Shown: one piece after another, positions 22,948-28,972 of the stretch
Layout of the letters: each line of letters opens with the position of its first letter
Position numbering within the stretch: position 1 is the first letter of the stretch
Virus record (IMG/VR): IMGVR_UViG_3300032322_001385
Location: 1-50,653 of that record
DNA length: 50,653 nucleotides
Strand: one strand, 5' to 3'
DNA from: a virus
Notes under the pieces: model-generated
What the model was told of the DNA's origin: nothing
Database searches by the model: none
What the model saw: the letters and a program-made list of their open reading frames with translations, nothing else
Translations under genes and position numbers: made by a program

Positions 22948-23150
22948 CGGATTGCCCTCACCTCAGTGGTCAGACCGAACGCCATGCGCAGCAGCTGCTG
23001 ACGTTCGATCGCTTCATCAATCGTCGGCACCACCCAGGCGACGTCGCGGTCGCTGTCGGCAGCGAGCACCGGCGGCACCACCTGACCGGGTTGGCCGAGG
23101 CCTTGCGGTGCGGTGATCCACTGCTGGCCGCGGCGGAGTGCGTAGCTCAC
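22944..23150 (-). CDS. Small hypothetical early protein
   Basis: A 68-residue protein from GTG 23150, which overlaps the preceding TGA. MSYALRRGQQWITAPQGLGQPGQVVPPVLAADSDRDVAWVVPTIDEAIERQQLLRMAFG has a strand-rich N-terminal half and a C-terminal helix. The frame is open further upstream, but that stretch is occupied by the small secreted-type gene on another frame. Family unknown. Confidence 0.55.
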   Translation of the reverse strand: MSYALRRGQQWITAPQGLGQPGQVVPPVLAADSDRDVAWVVPTIDEAIERQQLLRMAFGLTTEVRAIR

Positions 23151-23305
23151 AGCTTCACCCCGTCCTTCTTGAGCTGAGCGCAGGCGCTGAGCGCGCCGGC
23201 CTTGCAGTCCCTGATCGTCAGGTCGGTCAGGGTGCTGGTGAGCGCGTACCAGAACCCGGCAAGCAGGGTCGCGCATAAGGTCGCGCTGATAAAAGTCGTC
23301 CGCAT
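23147..23305 (-). CDS. Tiny protein with N-terminal membrane/signal segment
   Basis: A 52-residue frame: MRTTFISATLCATLLAGFWY, then ALTSTLTDLTIRDCKAGALS and ACAQLKKDGVKL. An N-terminal basic residue, an 18-residue hydrophobic core and three Cys suggest a membrane or exported peptide. Its stop overlaps the next GTG (GTGA), which supports translation. No family recognised; accessory envelope function possible. Confidence 0.5.
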   Translation of the reverse strand: MRTTFISATLCATLLAGFWYALTSTLTDLTIRDCKAGALSACAQLKKDGVKL

Positions 23306-23356
23306 GGTAGATGGGTGGATAGTGGACAGGAAGGGCCCCGAAGGGCCCGTAATGGA

Positions 23357-23587
23357 TCAGTCCGCCTTCAGGTAGGCGAAGCTCATGTCGAGCTCGGCGT
23401 CGTACACCGTGTCGTCTTCAATCCGGCAGAGGTTGTGCTCGATGCAGAAGAGCACCGCGCGATTGACTGACACGCAATCGCCGCTGATCGTGAAGCGATC
23501 GGCAGTGCGGAAGGTCCACTCGATCACGACGCCGCAGCCTTTGCGAATCTCAGCTTCGATCTCAGTGCCGAGTTGCTGGAGGTTCAT
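23357..23587 (-). CDS. Small hypothetical early protein, first after leader element A
   Basis: A 76-residue protein: MNLQQLGTEIEAEIRKGCGV, then EWTFRTADRFTISGDCVSVNRAVLFCIEHNLCRIEDDTVYDAELDMSFAYL. Acidic, with a mixed alpha/beta pattern and three Cys. It is the first gene of the restarted leftward unit after the HNH gene. Its start overlaps the stop of a possible 16-codon leader peptide that begins at the ATGATT of the upstream element. Function unknown. Confidence 0.6.
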   Translation of the reverse strand: MNLQQLGTEIEAEIRKGCGVVIEWTFRTADRFTISGDCVSVNRAVLFCIEHNLCRIEDDTVYDAELDMSFAYLKAD

Positions 23588-23597
23588 GGCCTATTCC

Positions 23598-23680
23598 GGG
23601 GTGGTGGGCGTCTCCGCCCTTGCCTTGCAATCATCCCCCCGCCAAACCCCAACCGTTATGCTGTTGTAACAATCGTTCAC
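23598..23680 (-). promoter_or_regulatory. Leader/regulatory element A (GAGA hairpin, related to 27688-27769)
   Basis: On the minus strand: GTGAA-N5-GTTAC (23666-23680), then TTTGGCGGGG, ATGATT and the hairpin GGGCG-GAGA-CGCCC (23606-23619), then ACCACCCC before the ATG at 23587. The same order of TGGCGGGGG, ATGATT, hairpin and CCACCCC is found at 27688-27738, where the stem is GGCCG-GAGA-CGGCC, so the third pair is flipped but kept. A shared promoter/leader controlling two leftward transcription units is inferred. Confidence 0.6.
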
Positions 23681-23721
23681 ACACTCGCAGCCGCTACGAT
23701 CGCCTTAGCGGCTCCTCTCGG

Positions 23722-24021
23722 ATGCAGGCACGGATCGATGGCACCGAGTTCATCCCAGCCCGCACCGCACGCATCCGATTCCGGCAGGCCATCTTCGAGG
23801 CCTGGAACTGGCGCTGCGCATACTGCGGCGACACCGCCGAGAGCCTCGATCACATCCAGCCAAAAACACACGGCGGCATGACGGTGTCGCGCAACCTGGC
23901 GCCCTCGTGCCTTCCTTGCAACCGTCGCAAGGGGCACAGGGAGGTGTTCAGCTGGTGGCGGGAGCAGCCCTTTTGGACCGAGATCGGTCAAGCTCAGCTC
24001 ATCGACTGGCTCACCTTGTAG
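23722..24021 (+). CDS. HNH endonuclease, on the opposite strand inside the early operon
   Basis: A 99-residue protein. HNH motif in order: CAYCGD (first Zn Cys pair), SLDHIQPKTHGG with the DH catalytic pair, NLAPSCLPCNRRKG with the second Cys pair and closing N. HNH proteins nick or cut DNA; small free-standing ones often are mobile. I start it at ATG 23722 (MQARIDGTEF), since the upstream frame is not protein-like. It is the only rightward gene between 22.2 and 31 kb. Its end overlaps the convergent gene at 24011 by 11 bases, so it looks inserted into the leftward unit. Confidence 0.9.
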   Translation: MQARIDGTEFIPARTARIRFRQAIFEAWNWRCAYCGDTAESLDHIQPKTHGGMTVSRNLAPSCLPCNRRKGHREVFSWWREQPFWTEIGQAQLIDWLTL

Positions 24022-24400
24022 AGGTCGCAGTCGGCGGCGCATCAACGTGAGCCCAAATCTTGCGGTTGACGATGCGAGAGACATGGGCCGGGTGGACGCC
24101 GTACACAGCAGCGATGGCGCGGTGGGACGCACCGTCCTTGGAGAGGCGGCGCATATCACGGATGTTTTGTTCAGTGAGAACGGCGCATCCGTTGCGCTCA
24201 CCTTGCGTGGATGGCAGCTTGCGTCCGGGTTCCGGCCCAGGCTTGGGCTTGGACTTGGGCTTGGGGAAAAAAAGGCTCTCCAGGGTGCGCTGAGCAAACT
24301 TGCAGCTGATGCACCGCCGCCAACGGTGGGTGCCATCGGCGCGGTGTTCAGTCACTACAACCCGGAGCGTGCGGCGTCCGTTGCATTTAGGGCAGTCCAT
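24011..24400 (-). CDS. Zn-ribbon and HTH protein
   Basis: A 129-residue protein. The N-terminus MDCPKCNGRRTLRVVVTEHRADGTHRWRRCISC is a four-Cys NrdR-like zinc ribbon. A Lys-Pro-rich linker (FFPKPKSKPKPGPEPGRK) follows. The C-terminus (LTEQNIRDMRRLSKDGASHRAIAAVYGVHPAHVSRIVN) is a helix-turn-helix of the type seen in phage HNH-associated and regulator proteins. It may be a DNA-binding regulator. I start at the ATG giving the zinc ribbon; the open frame upstream is Ala/Pro-rich filler. It is the last gene of the unit before the HNH gene. Confidence 0.7.
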   Translation of the reverse strand: MDCPKCNGRRTLRVVVTEHRADGTHRWRRCISCKFAQRTLESLFFPKPKSKPKPGPEPGRKLPSTQGERNGCAVLTEQNIRDMRRLSKDGASHRAIAAVYGVHPAHVSRIVNRKIWAHVDAPPTATSTR

Positions 24401-24518
24401 CAAATTGAGGTAATAGTTGCTGGGCCTCCGATGCCTCACGCTGCGGCAGCCGCCCACCCCTGGCGCGGTTGCGGAGACGCTCGCCCTTACGGGTGGAGCC
24501 GACCCGGTGGTGGTCAAA

Positions 24519-25097
24519 TTACTGGGGTAGGCGGCTGGCCTCGTGTTCAAGCCACGCGGCAGCTTCCCATGCGGTGTTGACCACGTGGTCGGAGTATTGC
24601 CGCCCCTTCAACCATTTCGCCACCTCGCGGATTACATCGCAAGATGTTTCCTCCCAAGTGCCTCCTAATCCCTTGATCAACCGATGCTTGACCCGCTCCA
24701 CCAGCGAGCCGGCGGGGACTGGGGTGGTGGCTTCGGGCATGAGGTCGTCGCGGTACTGCTTTGCGGCCTGAATCTGATCTTCCGTCATCCGCTCAAATTG
24801 ATCCATCCCGAGGTATTGCCGGATGGGCTGCCCTATTGGGCTGCTGCCGCCCAGGTGATTCCACAAAACCCAAAGCAGCGGGGCGGTATTTGCCAGGTCG
24901 TGCGTGACCGGCGCTGGTATGAACTCGCGGACTTCCGTCATCGGCTCCAGCGCCCTGGGCATCGCCGCCTCCAGCAGATTCAGCCGGTGATCCTGCTCCA
25001 TGCGCCAATCCACGGCGGTGTTGTGCATGGTCTGCAATTCATGGGTCAGCGCCTGCAGCGCCTCGACGCGGGCGCGGAGTTCTTCAATCTCGGTCAT
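24519..25097 (-). CDS. Coiled-coil hypothetical early protein
   Basis: A 192-residue protein with an N-terminal heptad-like helix (TEIEELRARVEALQALTHELQTMHNTAVDWRMEQDHRLNLLEAAM). A helical middle (MDQFERMTEDQIQAAKQYRDDLM) and a C-terminal part follow (VKHRLIKGLGGTWEETSCDVIREVAKWLKGRQYSDHVVNTAWEAAAWLEHEA). I recognise no family. Its ATG overlaps the stop of the upstream 38-residue gene. About 118 bases separate its end from the next start; they hold no clear gene. Confidence 0.65.
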   Translation of the reverse strand: MTEIEELRARVEALQALTHELQTMHNTAVDWRMEQDHRLNLLEAAMPRALEPMTEVREFIPAPVTHDLANTAPLLWVLWNHLGGSSPIGQPIRQYLGMDQFERMTEDQIQAAKQYRDDLMPEATTPVPAGSLVERVKHRLIKGLGGTWEETSCDVIREVAKWLKGRQYSDHVVNTAWEAAAWLEHEASRLPQ

Positions 25098-25210
25098 GGC
25101 TTCAAGTTCGAGTGAAATACAGGATGTTGCTGGCACCGCCGCTGGCCATCATCGGCAGCAGCAGCGGAGATCAAGGCCAGGGTGAGCAGCAGGACGATGG
25201 AGCGGGTCAT
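25094..25210 (-). CDS. Tiny exported-type peptide
   Basis: A 38-residue frame beginning MTRSIVLLLTLALISAAAAD with a textbook signal-like start (Arg, then 15 hydrophobic residues, then AAAA-D). Its tail is short and hydrophilic (DGQRRCQQHPVFHSNLKP) with one Cys. Both start and stop overlap neighbours as ATGA. It may be exported or membrane-held. No family recognised. Confidence 0.5.
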   Translation of the reverse strand: MTRSIVLLLTLALISAAAADDGQRRCQQHPVFHSNLKP

Positions 25211-25593
25211 GGCTGAGCCTCTGCCCGTAGGTGCAGCGCCTTGCCAGTGCCGTCACAGGAGACGCACTGCCGGTAGGTTGTGCCGCTAATTCCAATTGAC
25301 TGGGGCTGTTGGCCGCTGCCGCCGCAATAACTGCATAGGCCGGTTTCGTTCTCCCACTGAATGCGCGCTTGGCGCACTTCATCGGCAGTGATAACAACGC
25401 GCTGCAGCTCGGCCAGCCGTGGCCATTTCGGACGGCCTTTGCGTGGTCCGCGTGAATAGGTGCCGATCGGCACTGATCCGCGAAGTTCAAACCCTAGCCC
25501 GCGATCTAGGGATGAATAGATCCGTGGCTGCCAGTTGTCGGGTAGTCCGTGAACCCGCCGTGCAGCCAATGTGTGGATGTCAGGCGCTGTCAC
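25207..25593 (-). CDS. Protein with DnaJ-like zinc-ribbon end
   Basis: A 128-residue protein from GTG 25593 (overlaps TGA as GTGA). The first part has PRIYSSLDRGLGFELRGSVPIGTYSRGPRKGRPKWPRLAELQRVVITADEVRQAR. The C-terminus carries CSYCGGSGQQPQSIGISGTTYRQCVSCDGTGKA, two CxxCxGxG motifs as in DnaJ zinc fingers. Such short modules occur in phage early proteins and may hold partner proteins. Specific function unknown. Confidence 0.65.
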   Translation of the reverse strand: MTAPDIHTLAARRVHGLPDNWQPRIYSSLDRGLGFELRGSVPIGTYSRGPRKGRPKWPRLAELQRVVITADEVRQARIQWENETGLCSYCGGSGQQPQSIGISGTTYRQCVSCDGTGKALHLRAEAQP

Positions 25594-25739
25594 GCCTGCA
25601 CCTCCGCCAGCTCATGCAGCAGGCGTTTGATCAGGCAGGTGAACCCCTCGTCCTCACGCAGCAGCGGCCTAAGGCGCTCCACGTCGGACGCTGGTAACAC
25701 GATGGTGAGCTTTCGGGTTTCGTGGGAGGGGGGGTTCAT
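25590..25739 (-). CDS. Small RHH-like protein
   Basis: A 49-residue frame: MNPPSHETRKLTIVLPASDV, then ERLRPLLREDEGFTCLIKRLLHELAEVQA. A short strand (KLTIVLP) followed by two helices fits a ribbon-helix-helix DNA-binding dimer, though the length is minimal. Start and stop both overlap adjacent genes (ATGA and GTGA). A regulator role is a structural guess. Confidence 0.5.
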   Translation of the reverse strand: MNPPSHETRKLTIVLPASDVERLRPLLREDEGFTCLIKRLLHELAEVQA

Positions 25740-26050
25740 GGCAAAAAGTCCTCACGGATAAGCCGTGGTGGCGGGAATTGTGGTTTGGGGATGATGTTTG
25801 GCTTCGACGTAGCAGGGCCGCTGCTGTAGCTGTCACCGCTTCGCCTGAGCTTCAGTGGCGGTTCACCCGTGGGGCGGTTGATGTTTTCGTGGGTGAAGCT
25901 GCGGCGCCAGTCGGGGTCGAGGTCGCGGCGATACGGCGGCGCTGGTGGCCGGCTGAGCGCACCCCTAGCCCGCCAGCCAGCCCAATAGGACAGCAGTGCG
26001 CCAGTGCCGCCGACAATGGAGCCAAGCAAGATCTGTAATTCGGGGGTCAT
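25736..26050 (-). CDS. Small membrane-anchored early protein
   Basis: A 104-residue protein. TPELQILLGSIVGGTGALLSYWAGWRARG gives one N-terminal transmembrane helix ending in Arg. The rest is a Pro/Arg-rich soluble tail (RDLDPDWRRSFTHENINRPTGEPPLKLRRSG, then PKPQFPPPRLIRED). Such topology suggests a host-interaction or exclusion protein, but no family is recognised. Overlaps on both sides (ATGA). Confidence 0.6.
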   Translation of the reverse strand: MTPELQILLGSIVGGTGALLSYWAGWRARGALSRPPAPPYRRDLDPDWRRSFTHENINRPTGEPPLKLRRSGDSYSSGPATSKPNIIPKPQFPPPRLIREDFLP

Positions 26051-26343
26051 GGCTGCACCTCCGCATCAGTTGACGGTTTCATGCCCTTAATCCGGCCGTG
26101 GTCGCCTTGCGCACGCTCAAGCTCCCGGCGGTAGTAAGCCAGCTTGTCCTCGGCCCGCGCTAAAGCCGCCTGATGCGCCTCCTCCCATGTTTCGTAGTAG
26201 CTGTGCCGATCAGAAGCGCGTGCCTCTCTGCCGCCCCAGCTGCGGGGATCTGCCGGCCACACGTAGCAAGCGGTGACCTTGGTGCATTCAACTCGCTCGA
26301 TTTCGCCCCATTTAAGGCGCCACATGATGATCGGCTGTGTCAC
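26047..26343 (-). CDS. Small hypothetical early protein
   Basis: A 98-residue protein. The first half is strand-rich (MTQPIIMWRLKWGEIERVECTKVTACYVWPADPRSWGGREARA). The second half is a long charged helix (YYETWEEAHQAALARAEDKLAYYRRELERAQGD). Unknown family. Coupled to both neighbours by start/stop overlap. Confidence 0.6.
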   Translation of the reverse strand: MTQPIIMWRLKWGEIERVECTKVTACYVWPADPRSWGGREARASDRHSYYETWEEAHQAALARAEDKLAYYRRELERAQGDHGRIKGMKPSTDAEVQP

Positions 26344-26618
26344 GCCACCACCTCCACCACCATCCGGCGCAGGGTGGTGAGCACTTGGTGGCTCACTGAG
26401 CTGGCCTGCAGATATGTCATTTGGTGATCGATCAGGGCAACCACCTTCCAGCGCATCGCCTCGCCGCCTGGCAGCAAGGCGGCGAGGCCCTCGGTAGTAG
26501 TGGTGAGCCGCTCAAATGCTCGCGCCACGACCGCGGCCTCCGCATCAACTGCCGCGCGATCGGCGATCAGCTCATCCAGCAGCGAATCCAGCTGCTGGCG
26601 GGTTTCGGTGAGGGTCAT
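26340..26618 (-). CDS. Small helical early protein
   Basis: A 92-residue, almost entirely helical protein (TLTETRQQLDSLLDELIADRAAVDAEAAVVARAFERLTTTTEGLAALL, then MRWKVVALIDHQMTYLQASSVSHQVLTTLRRMVVEVVA). Acidic N-terminal half. No family recognised. Its start directly overlaps the methyltransferase stop. Confidence 0.6.
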   Translation of the reverse strand: MTLTETRQQLDSLLDELIADRAAVDAEAAVVARAFERLTTTTEGLAALLPGGEAMRWKVVALIDHQMTYLQASSVSHQVLTTLRRMVVEVVA

Positions 26619-27169
26619 CAGAACGGCACCGCACCGGGCCGGCTGCCCGGCTTGGTAAGCCGGACCATGCCGATCTCGCAGCGGGTGGTGCGCTCGGCGT
26701 CCTCGAACACTGGGCCCAGGTTCTGGCCGTTGCCATAAGCCGAGATCAACGTGCGCAGCTCCCGGCTAGCCCTGGAGCTCCAGCGGTCAGTGGAGATGGT
26801 GTTCCAGTTGCACAGCGCCACGATCTCGCAGCCGGCCGGGGCCACCTTCCAGGCATGGAGGATGTGGTGCTCGTCGGCGCTGAAGGGCGGGTTCATCACC
26901 ACTAGGTCAGCGTGGCTGATCTGGTCGGCGGTGACCTTGAGCCAGTCGGCGCTGATCAGGCGGCTGTCGGAGATGCCGGCCAAGATCGACCTGAGCTTCG
27001 GTTCGGGCTCCACCGCCAGCACTTCAGCGGCGCCGCGCTCGAGGCAGGCCTTGATCAGGTTGCCGCTGCCAGCGGATGGCTCGACAACGGTGCGGCCGCG
27101 CAGATCGAGCGGGTCGAGCATCATGGCCGCCACCAGCTCAGGCGTGGGGTAGAAGTCGGGGTTGAACAT
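26618..27169 (-). CDS. DNA N6-adenine-type methyltransferase
   Basis: A 183-residue methyltransferase. Motif X/I region FYPTPELVAAMMLDPLDLRGRTVVEPSAGSGNLI (S-adenosylmethionine loop EPSAGSG at 30-36), acidic turn VEPEPK, and motif IV NPPF at 93-96 (VVMNPPFSADEHH). NPPF marks amino-methyltransferases acting on adenine or cytosine-N4, or on a protein Gln. There is no recognition domain and no restriction partner nearby, so an orphan methylase protecting phage DNA or marking it for regulation is likely. I start at ATG 27169 (MFNPDFYPTPE) because the upstream frame lacks family sequence. Confidence 0.87.
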   Translation of the reverse strand: MFNPDFYPTPELVAAMMLDPLDLRGRTVVEPSAGSGNLIKACLERGAAEVLAVEPEPKLRSILAGISDSRLISADWLKVTADQISHADLVVMNPPFSADEHHILHAWKVAPAGCEIVALCNWNTISTDRWSSRASRELRTLISAYGNGQNLGPVFEDAERTTRCEIGMVRLTKPGSRPGAVPF

Positions 27170-27456
27170 CAGGCCACCTCCCGAGGCTTGCCCAGGAGTT
27201 CCAATCGGTCGAGCCACACGATGGTGTGCGCCTGCTGCTCTTCGATCGGCCGCAAGGTGCCGATCACGCCAACGAGGCTGTCCTCGTCCATCGACTCAAA
27301 GCTTTCGATGTCGGTTTGGCGGTGCGCGTGGCACTCGACAACAAGCTCAGGCCGCTGGTCCTTGTCATTGAAGGTCAGCAGAAACGAGACGTGATCGGAG
27401 TGGCATTGCAGCCGCGAGGCGCGGCCGACGAGGGTGATGCTGAAGCGCTTGGCCAT
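27169..27456 (-). CDS. Small OB-fold-like early protein
   Basis: A 95-residue protein. RFSITLVGRASRLQCHSDHVSFLLTFNDKDQRPELVVECHAHRQTDIESFESMDEDSLVGVIGTLRPIEEQQAHTIVWLDRLELLG follows the strand spacing of an SSB-like OB fold (…LVGVIGTLR… resembles 'v-v-G-r-l'). This is a pattern guess. Its stop overlaps the methyltransferase start (TGATG), suggesting co-translation. Confidence 0.55.
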   Translation of the reverse strand: MAKRFSITLVGRASRLQCHSDHVSFLLTFNDKDQRPELVVECHAHRQTDIESFESMDEDSLVGVIGTLRPIEEQQAHTIVWLDRLELLGKPREVA

Positions 27457-27492
27457 GGTGCTGATAGCGATGAGGTGAAGATGGGCTGCCGC

Positions 27493-27678
27493 TCAAGCAG
27501 CGAACAGAACTGACTCGCAGCAAGGGCAATGGGTGTCAGGGTCTACTTGCACAAGGCTGATCACCGCGTCAGGGCGGGCATCGCGAGCTTGATCGGCTGC
27601 CTTCATGGCACGGCCGTGGCTCATGTCACGGCTGGCAGCCATGCCGTTGACGCGGATGAAATATTTGGTGCGGGGCAT
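27493..27678 (-). CDS. Small Cys-tailed early protein
   Basis: A 61-residue protein, MPRTKYFIRVNGMAASRDMS, then RAMKAADQARDARPDAVISLVQVDPDTHCPCCESVLFAA. The end has a CPCC motif. An in-frame ATG at 27723 inside leader element B would add 15 residues (MIHSRPETATHPIKQ); the shorter form begins where protein-like sequence starts. No convincing ribosome site precedes either, so the start is unsettled. Function unknown. Confidence 0.5.
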   Translation of the reverse strand: MPRTKYFIRVNGMAASRDMSHGRAMKAADQARDARPDAVISLVQVDPDTHCPCCESVLFAA

Positions 27679-27687
27679 TTGCTTAAT

Positions 27688-27769
27688 GGGGTGGGTGGCC
27701 GTCTCCGGCCGTGAGTGAATCATCCCCCGCCACACCCCCGCCCGAACAGCGTCGTTCACACGCTGTAAC
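27688..27769 (-). promoter_or_regulatory. Leader/regulatory element B (related to 23598-23680)
   Basis: On the minus strand: GTTAC-N5-GTGAA (27755-27769), TGTGGCGGGGG, ATGATT, then the hairpin GGCCG-GAGA-CGGCC (27697-27710) and ACCCACCCC. It matches element A in order and spacing and differs by a compensatory change in the hairpin stem. The GTTAC word overlaps the stop codon of the winged-HTH gene. It stands before the gene at 27493 and probably controls the 27.7-24.0 kb leftward genes. Confidence 0.6.
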
Positions 27770-28217
27770 AATCCATTGGTGTGGAGACGAGCTGCCACTG
27801 CTTTCGCATCACCAGCTGCCTGCCGATCAGAAAGCTCTTCATCGTTGCTTGCGGAATCTTCCGCCTTCGAGCCCACTCCCATCGGTCGCTGATCGGCACC
27901 CTGTAGTGGATACGGCAGCGGATGTTCTTCACCACCCAGGCGGGCTCATCGTCCGGCCGCGGCCGATCGCCCTCGGCCTTCTTCACCCACCAAATCCAGG
28001 TGCCATTGCTGACGAGCGTCGATCGCCGCAACAGGCCCATGGACTCCAGCTTCAGGATGCTGTTGTTCAGCGTCTCCCGTTCGGTGCCCAGCTGCTCAGC
28101 CAGGTCGCCCAGCGTCGGCCACCACCCTGGGCACAGCTGCTCGATCTGAACCAGGACAAGTAACAGTTCAGACCGGTGGCGCCGCCGCAGCGACGCCAGA
28201 AACTCCGGTTCGATCAC
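27756..28217 (-). CDS. Winged-helix regulator-like protein
   Basis: A 153-residue protein from GTG 28217, 3 bases after the SSB stop. WWPTLGDLAEQLGTERETLNNSILKLESMGLLRRSTLVSNGTWIWWV is a clear winged helix: HTH, recognition helix, wing strand. The C-terminal half (PAWVVKNIRCRIHYRVPISDRWEWARRRKIPQATMKSFLIGRQ) is basic. It may be a transcription regulator or replication-linked protein; no family name can be given. The element B operator-like word overlaps its stop codon, compatible with control of the next unit by a nearby regulator. Confidence 0.6.
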   Translation of the reverse strand: MIEPEFLASLRRRHRSELLLVLVQIEQLCPGWWPTLGDLAEQLGTERETLNNSILKLESMGLLRRSTLVSNGTWIWWVKKAEGDRPRPDDEPAWVVKNIRCRIHYRVPISDRWEWARRRKIPQATMKSFLIGRQLVMRKQWQLVSTPMDCYSV

Positions 28218-28220
28218 GGC

Positions 28221-28787
28221 TCAGAACGGCGGGTCGTCGTATCCGCCGGCCGGGGGCTGGCTGTTCCACACCGGCGGCGGCTGGAGCGCCGGCTGCCCTT
28301 GAGGCTGTTGCTGCTGTGGAGGGGCTGCTGCTGCCGCGATCTCTGCAGGGCTGTATGCCCGGGTGAGGTCGTAGCCACCGTTGGCCGCCGCCGCTTGAGC
28401 TGGAGCGGCTGCAGTCGCCGGGGCCGCGGCAGTCTGCTGCTGGCCCTGCTGCTGCTGGCCGCTCTCGCCCAGCTTCTCGAACGCCTCCACCGTGAACTTT
28501 TCCGCCAGACCCTGTTGACCATCACGCCGCGTGAACAGCTCCGGGGCCTCCACCCTGCCCACCAGAAACACCTTGTCCCCCTTCCGGAGGATGTCCGTGA
28601 TGATCTCCGCCGTCTTGCCCCAGGCCGTGCACTTCACCCACCGTGCTGGCTGCTCACTCCCCTGGCGGCGCGGCTGTCGCACCGCCAGGGAGAAGTCGAC
28701 TACCACCCGTGGTTGACCATTGATCTCCAGCGTCCTCAGCTCGGGGTCTCGGCCGAGGTTGCCTGTGAGTTGTCCGATGAAAGCCAT
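28221..28787 (-). CDS. ssb: Single-stranded DNA-binding protein
   Basis: A 188-residue SSB. The OB-fold N-terminus reads FIGQLTGNLGRDPELRTLEINGQPRVVVDFSLAVRQPRR, then WVKCTAWGKTAEIITDILRKGDKVFLVGRVEAPE. A Gln/Ala/Pro-rich disordered linker (runs of Q at 28430-28460 and 28300-28320) leads to the tip GGYDDPPF, the partner-binding acidic-hydrophobic tail. It binds ssDNA in replication and RecT-type annealing. Its start overlaps the end of the AlpA-like gene by 52 bases. Confidence 0.95.
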   Translation of the reverse strand: MAFIGQLTGNLGRDPELRTLEINGQPRVVVDFSLAVRQPRRQGSEQPARWVKCTAWGKTAEIITDILRKGDKVFLVGRVEAPELFTRRDGQQGLAEKFTVEAFEKLGESGQQQQGQQQTAAAPATAAAPAQAAAANGGYDLTRAYSPAEIAAAAAPPQQQQPQGQPALQPPPVWNSQPPAGGYDDPPF

Positions 28788-28960
28788 GATGAATCGAGTT
28801 TCTCGTATGCGTGAATCCCCTCTGCGGGGTAGAGCACCCGGCTGCCAACCCGGATGAATGGCGGGCCCTTGCCCGCATAGCGCCAGTTGGCCAACGTCTG
28901 GTCACTAAGCCGCCACCGATCGGCGACTTCCTTACTCGTCAGATACGCACGTTCAGCCAT
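28736..28960 (-). CDS. AlpA/excisionase-like HTH protein
   Basis: A 74-residue protein: AERAYLTSKEVADRWRLSDQTLANWRYAGKGPPFIRVGSRVLYPAEGIHAYEKLDS. This is a winged MerR/AlpA-type helix-turn-helix (helix, Trp in 'TLANWRYAGKGPPFI', wing 'RVGSRVLY'). The family includes phage excisionases and P4 AlpA-type activators, so Xis or a regulator of int are the best guesses. I prefer ATG 28960, with GGAG eight bases upstream, over GTG 28969, which would sit on the ribosome site itself. Confidence 0.85.
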   Translation of the reverse strand: MAERAYLTSKEVADRWRLSDQTLANWRYAGKGPPFIRVGSRVLYPAEGIHAYEKLDSSWLSSDNSQATSAETPS

Positions 28961-28972
28961 AGGCCGCACTCC

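Noticed and set aside
24401-24518. In-frame continuation after the stop of the 24519 gene (FDHHRVGSTRKG… to LPQFDGLP)
   Set aside because: The stretch looks somewhat protein-like and follows a single TAA, but has no start codon. Readthrough or a sequencing error would be needed; evidence is too thin for a gene call.
27679-27723. Longer start of the 27493 gene at ATG 27723
   Set aside because: It would read through the conserved hairpin element, whose copy at 23.6 kb is in a different frame. The conservation is therefore not of protein, and the shorter start was kept, with low certainty.
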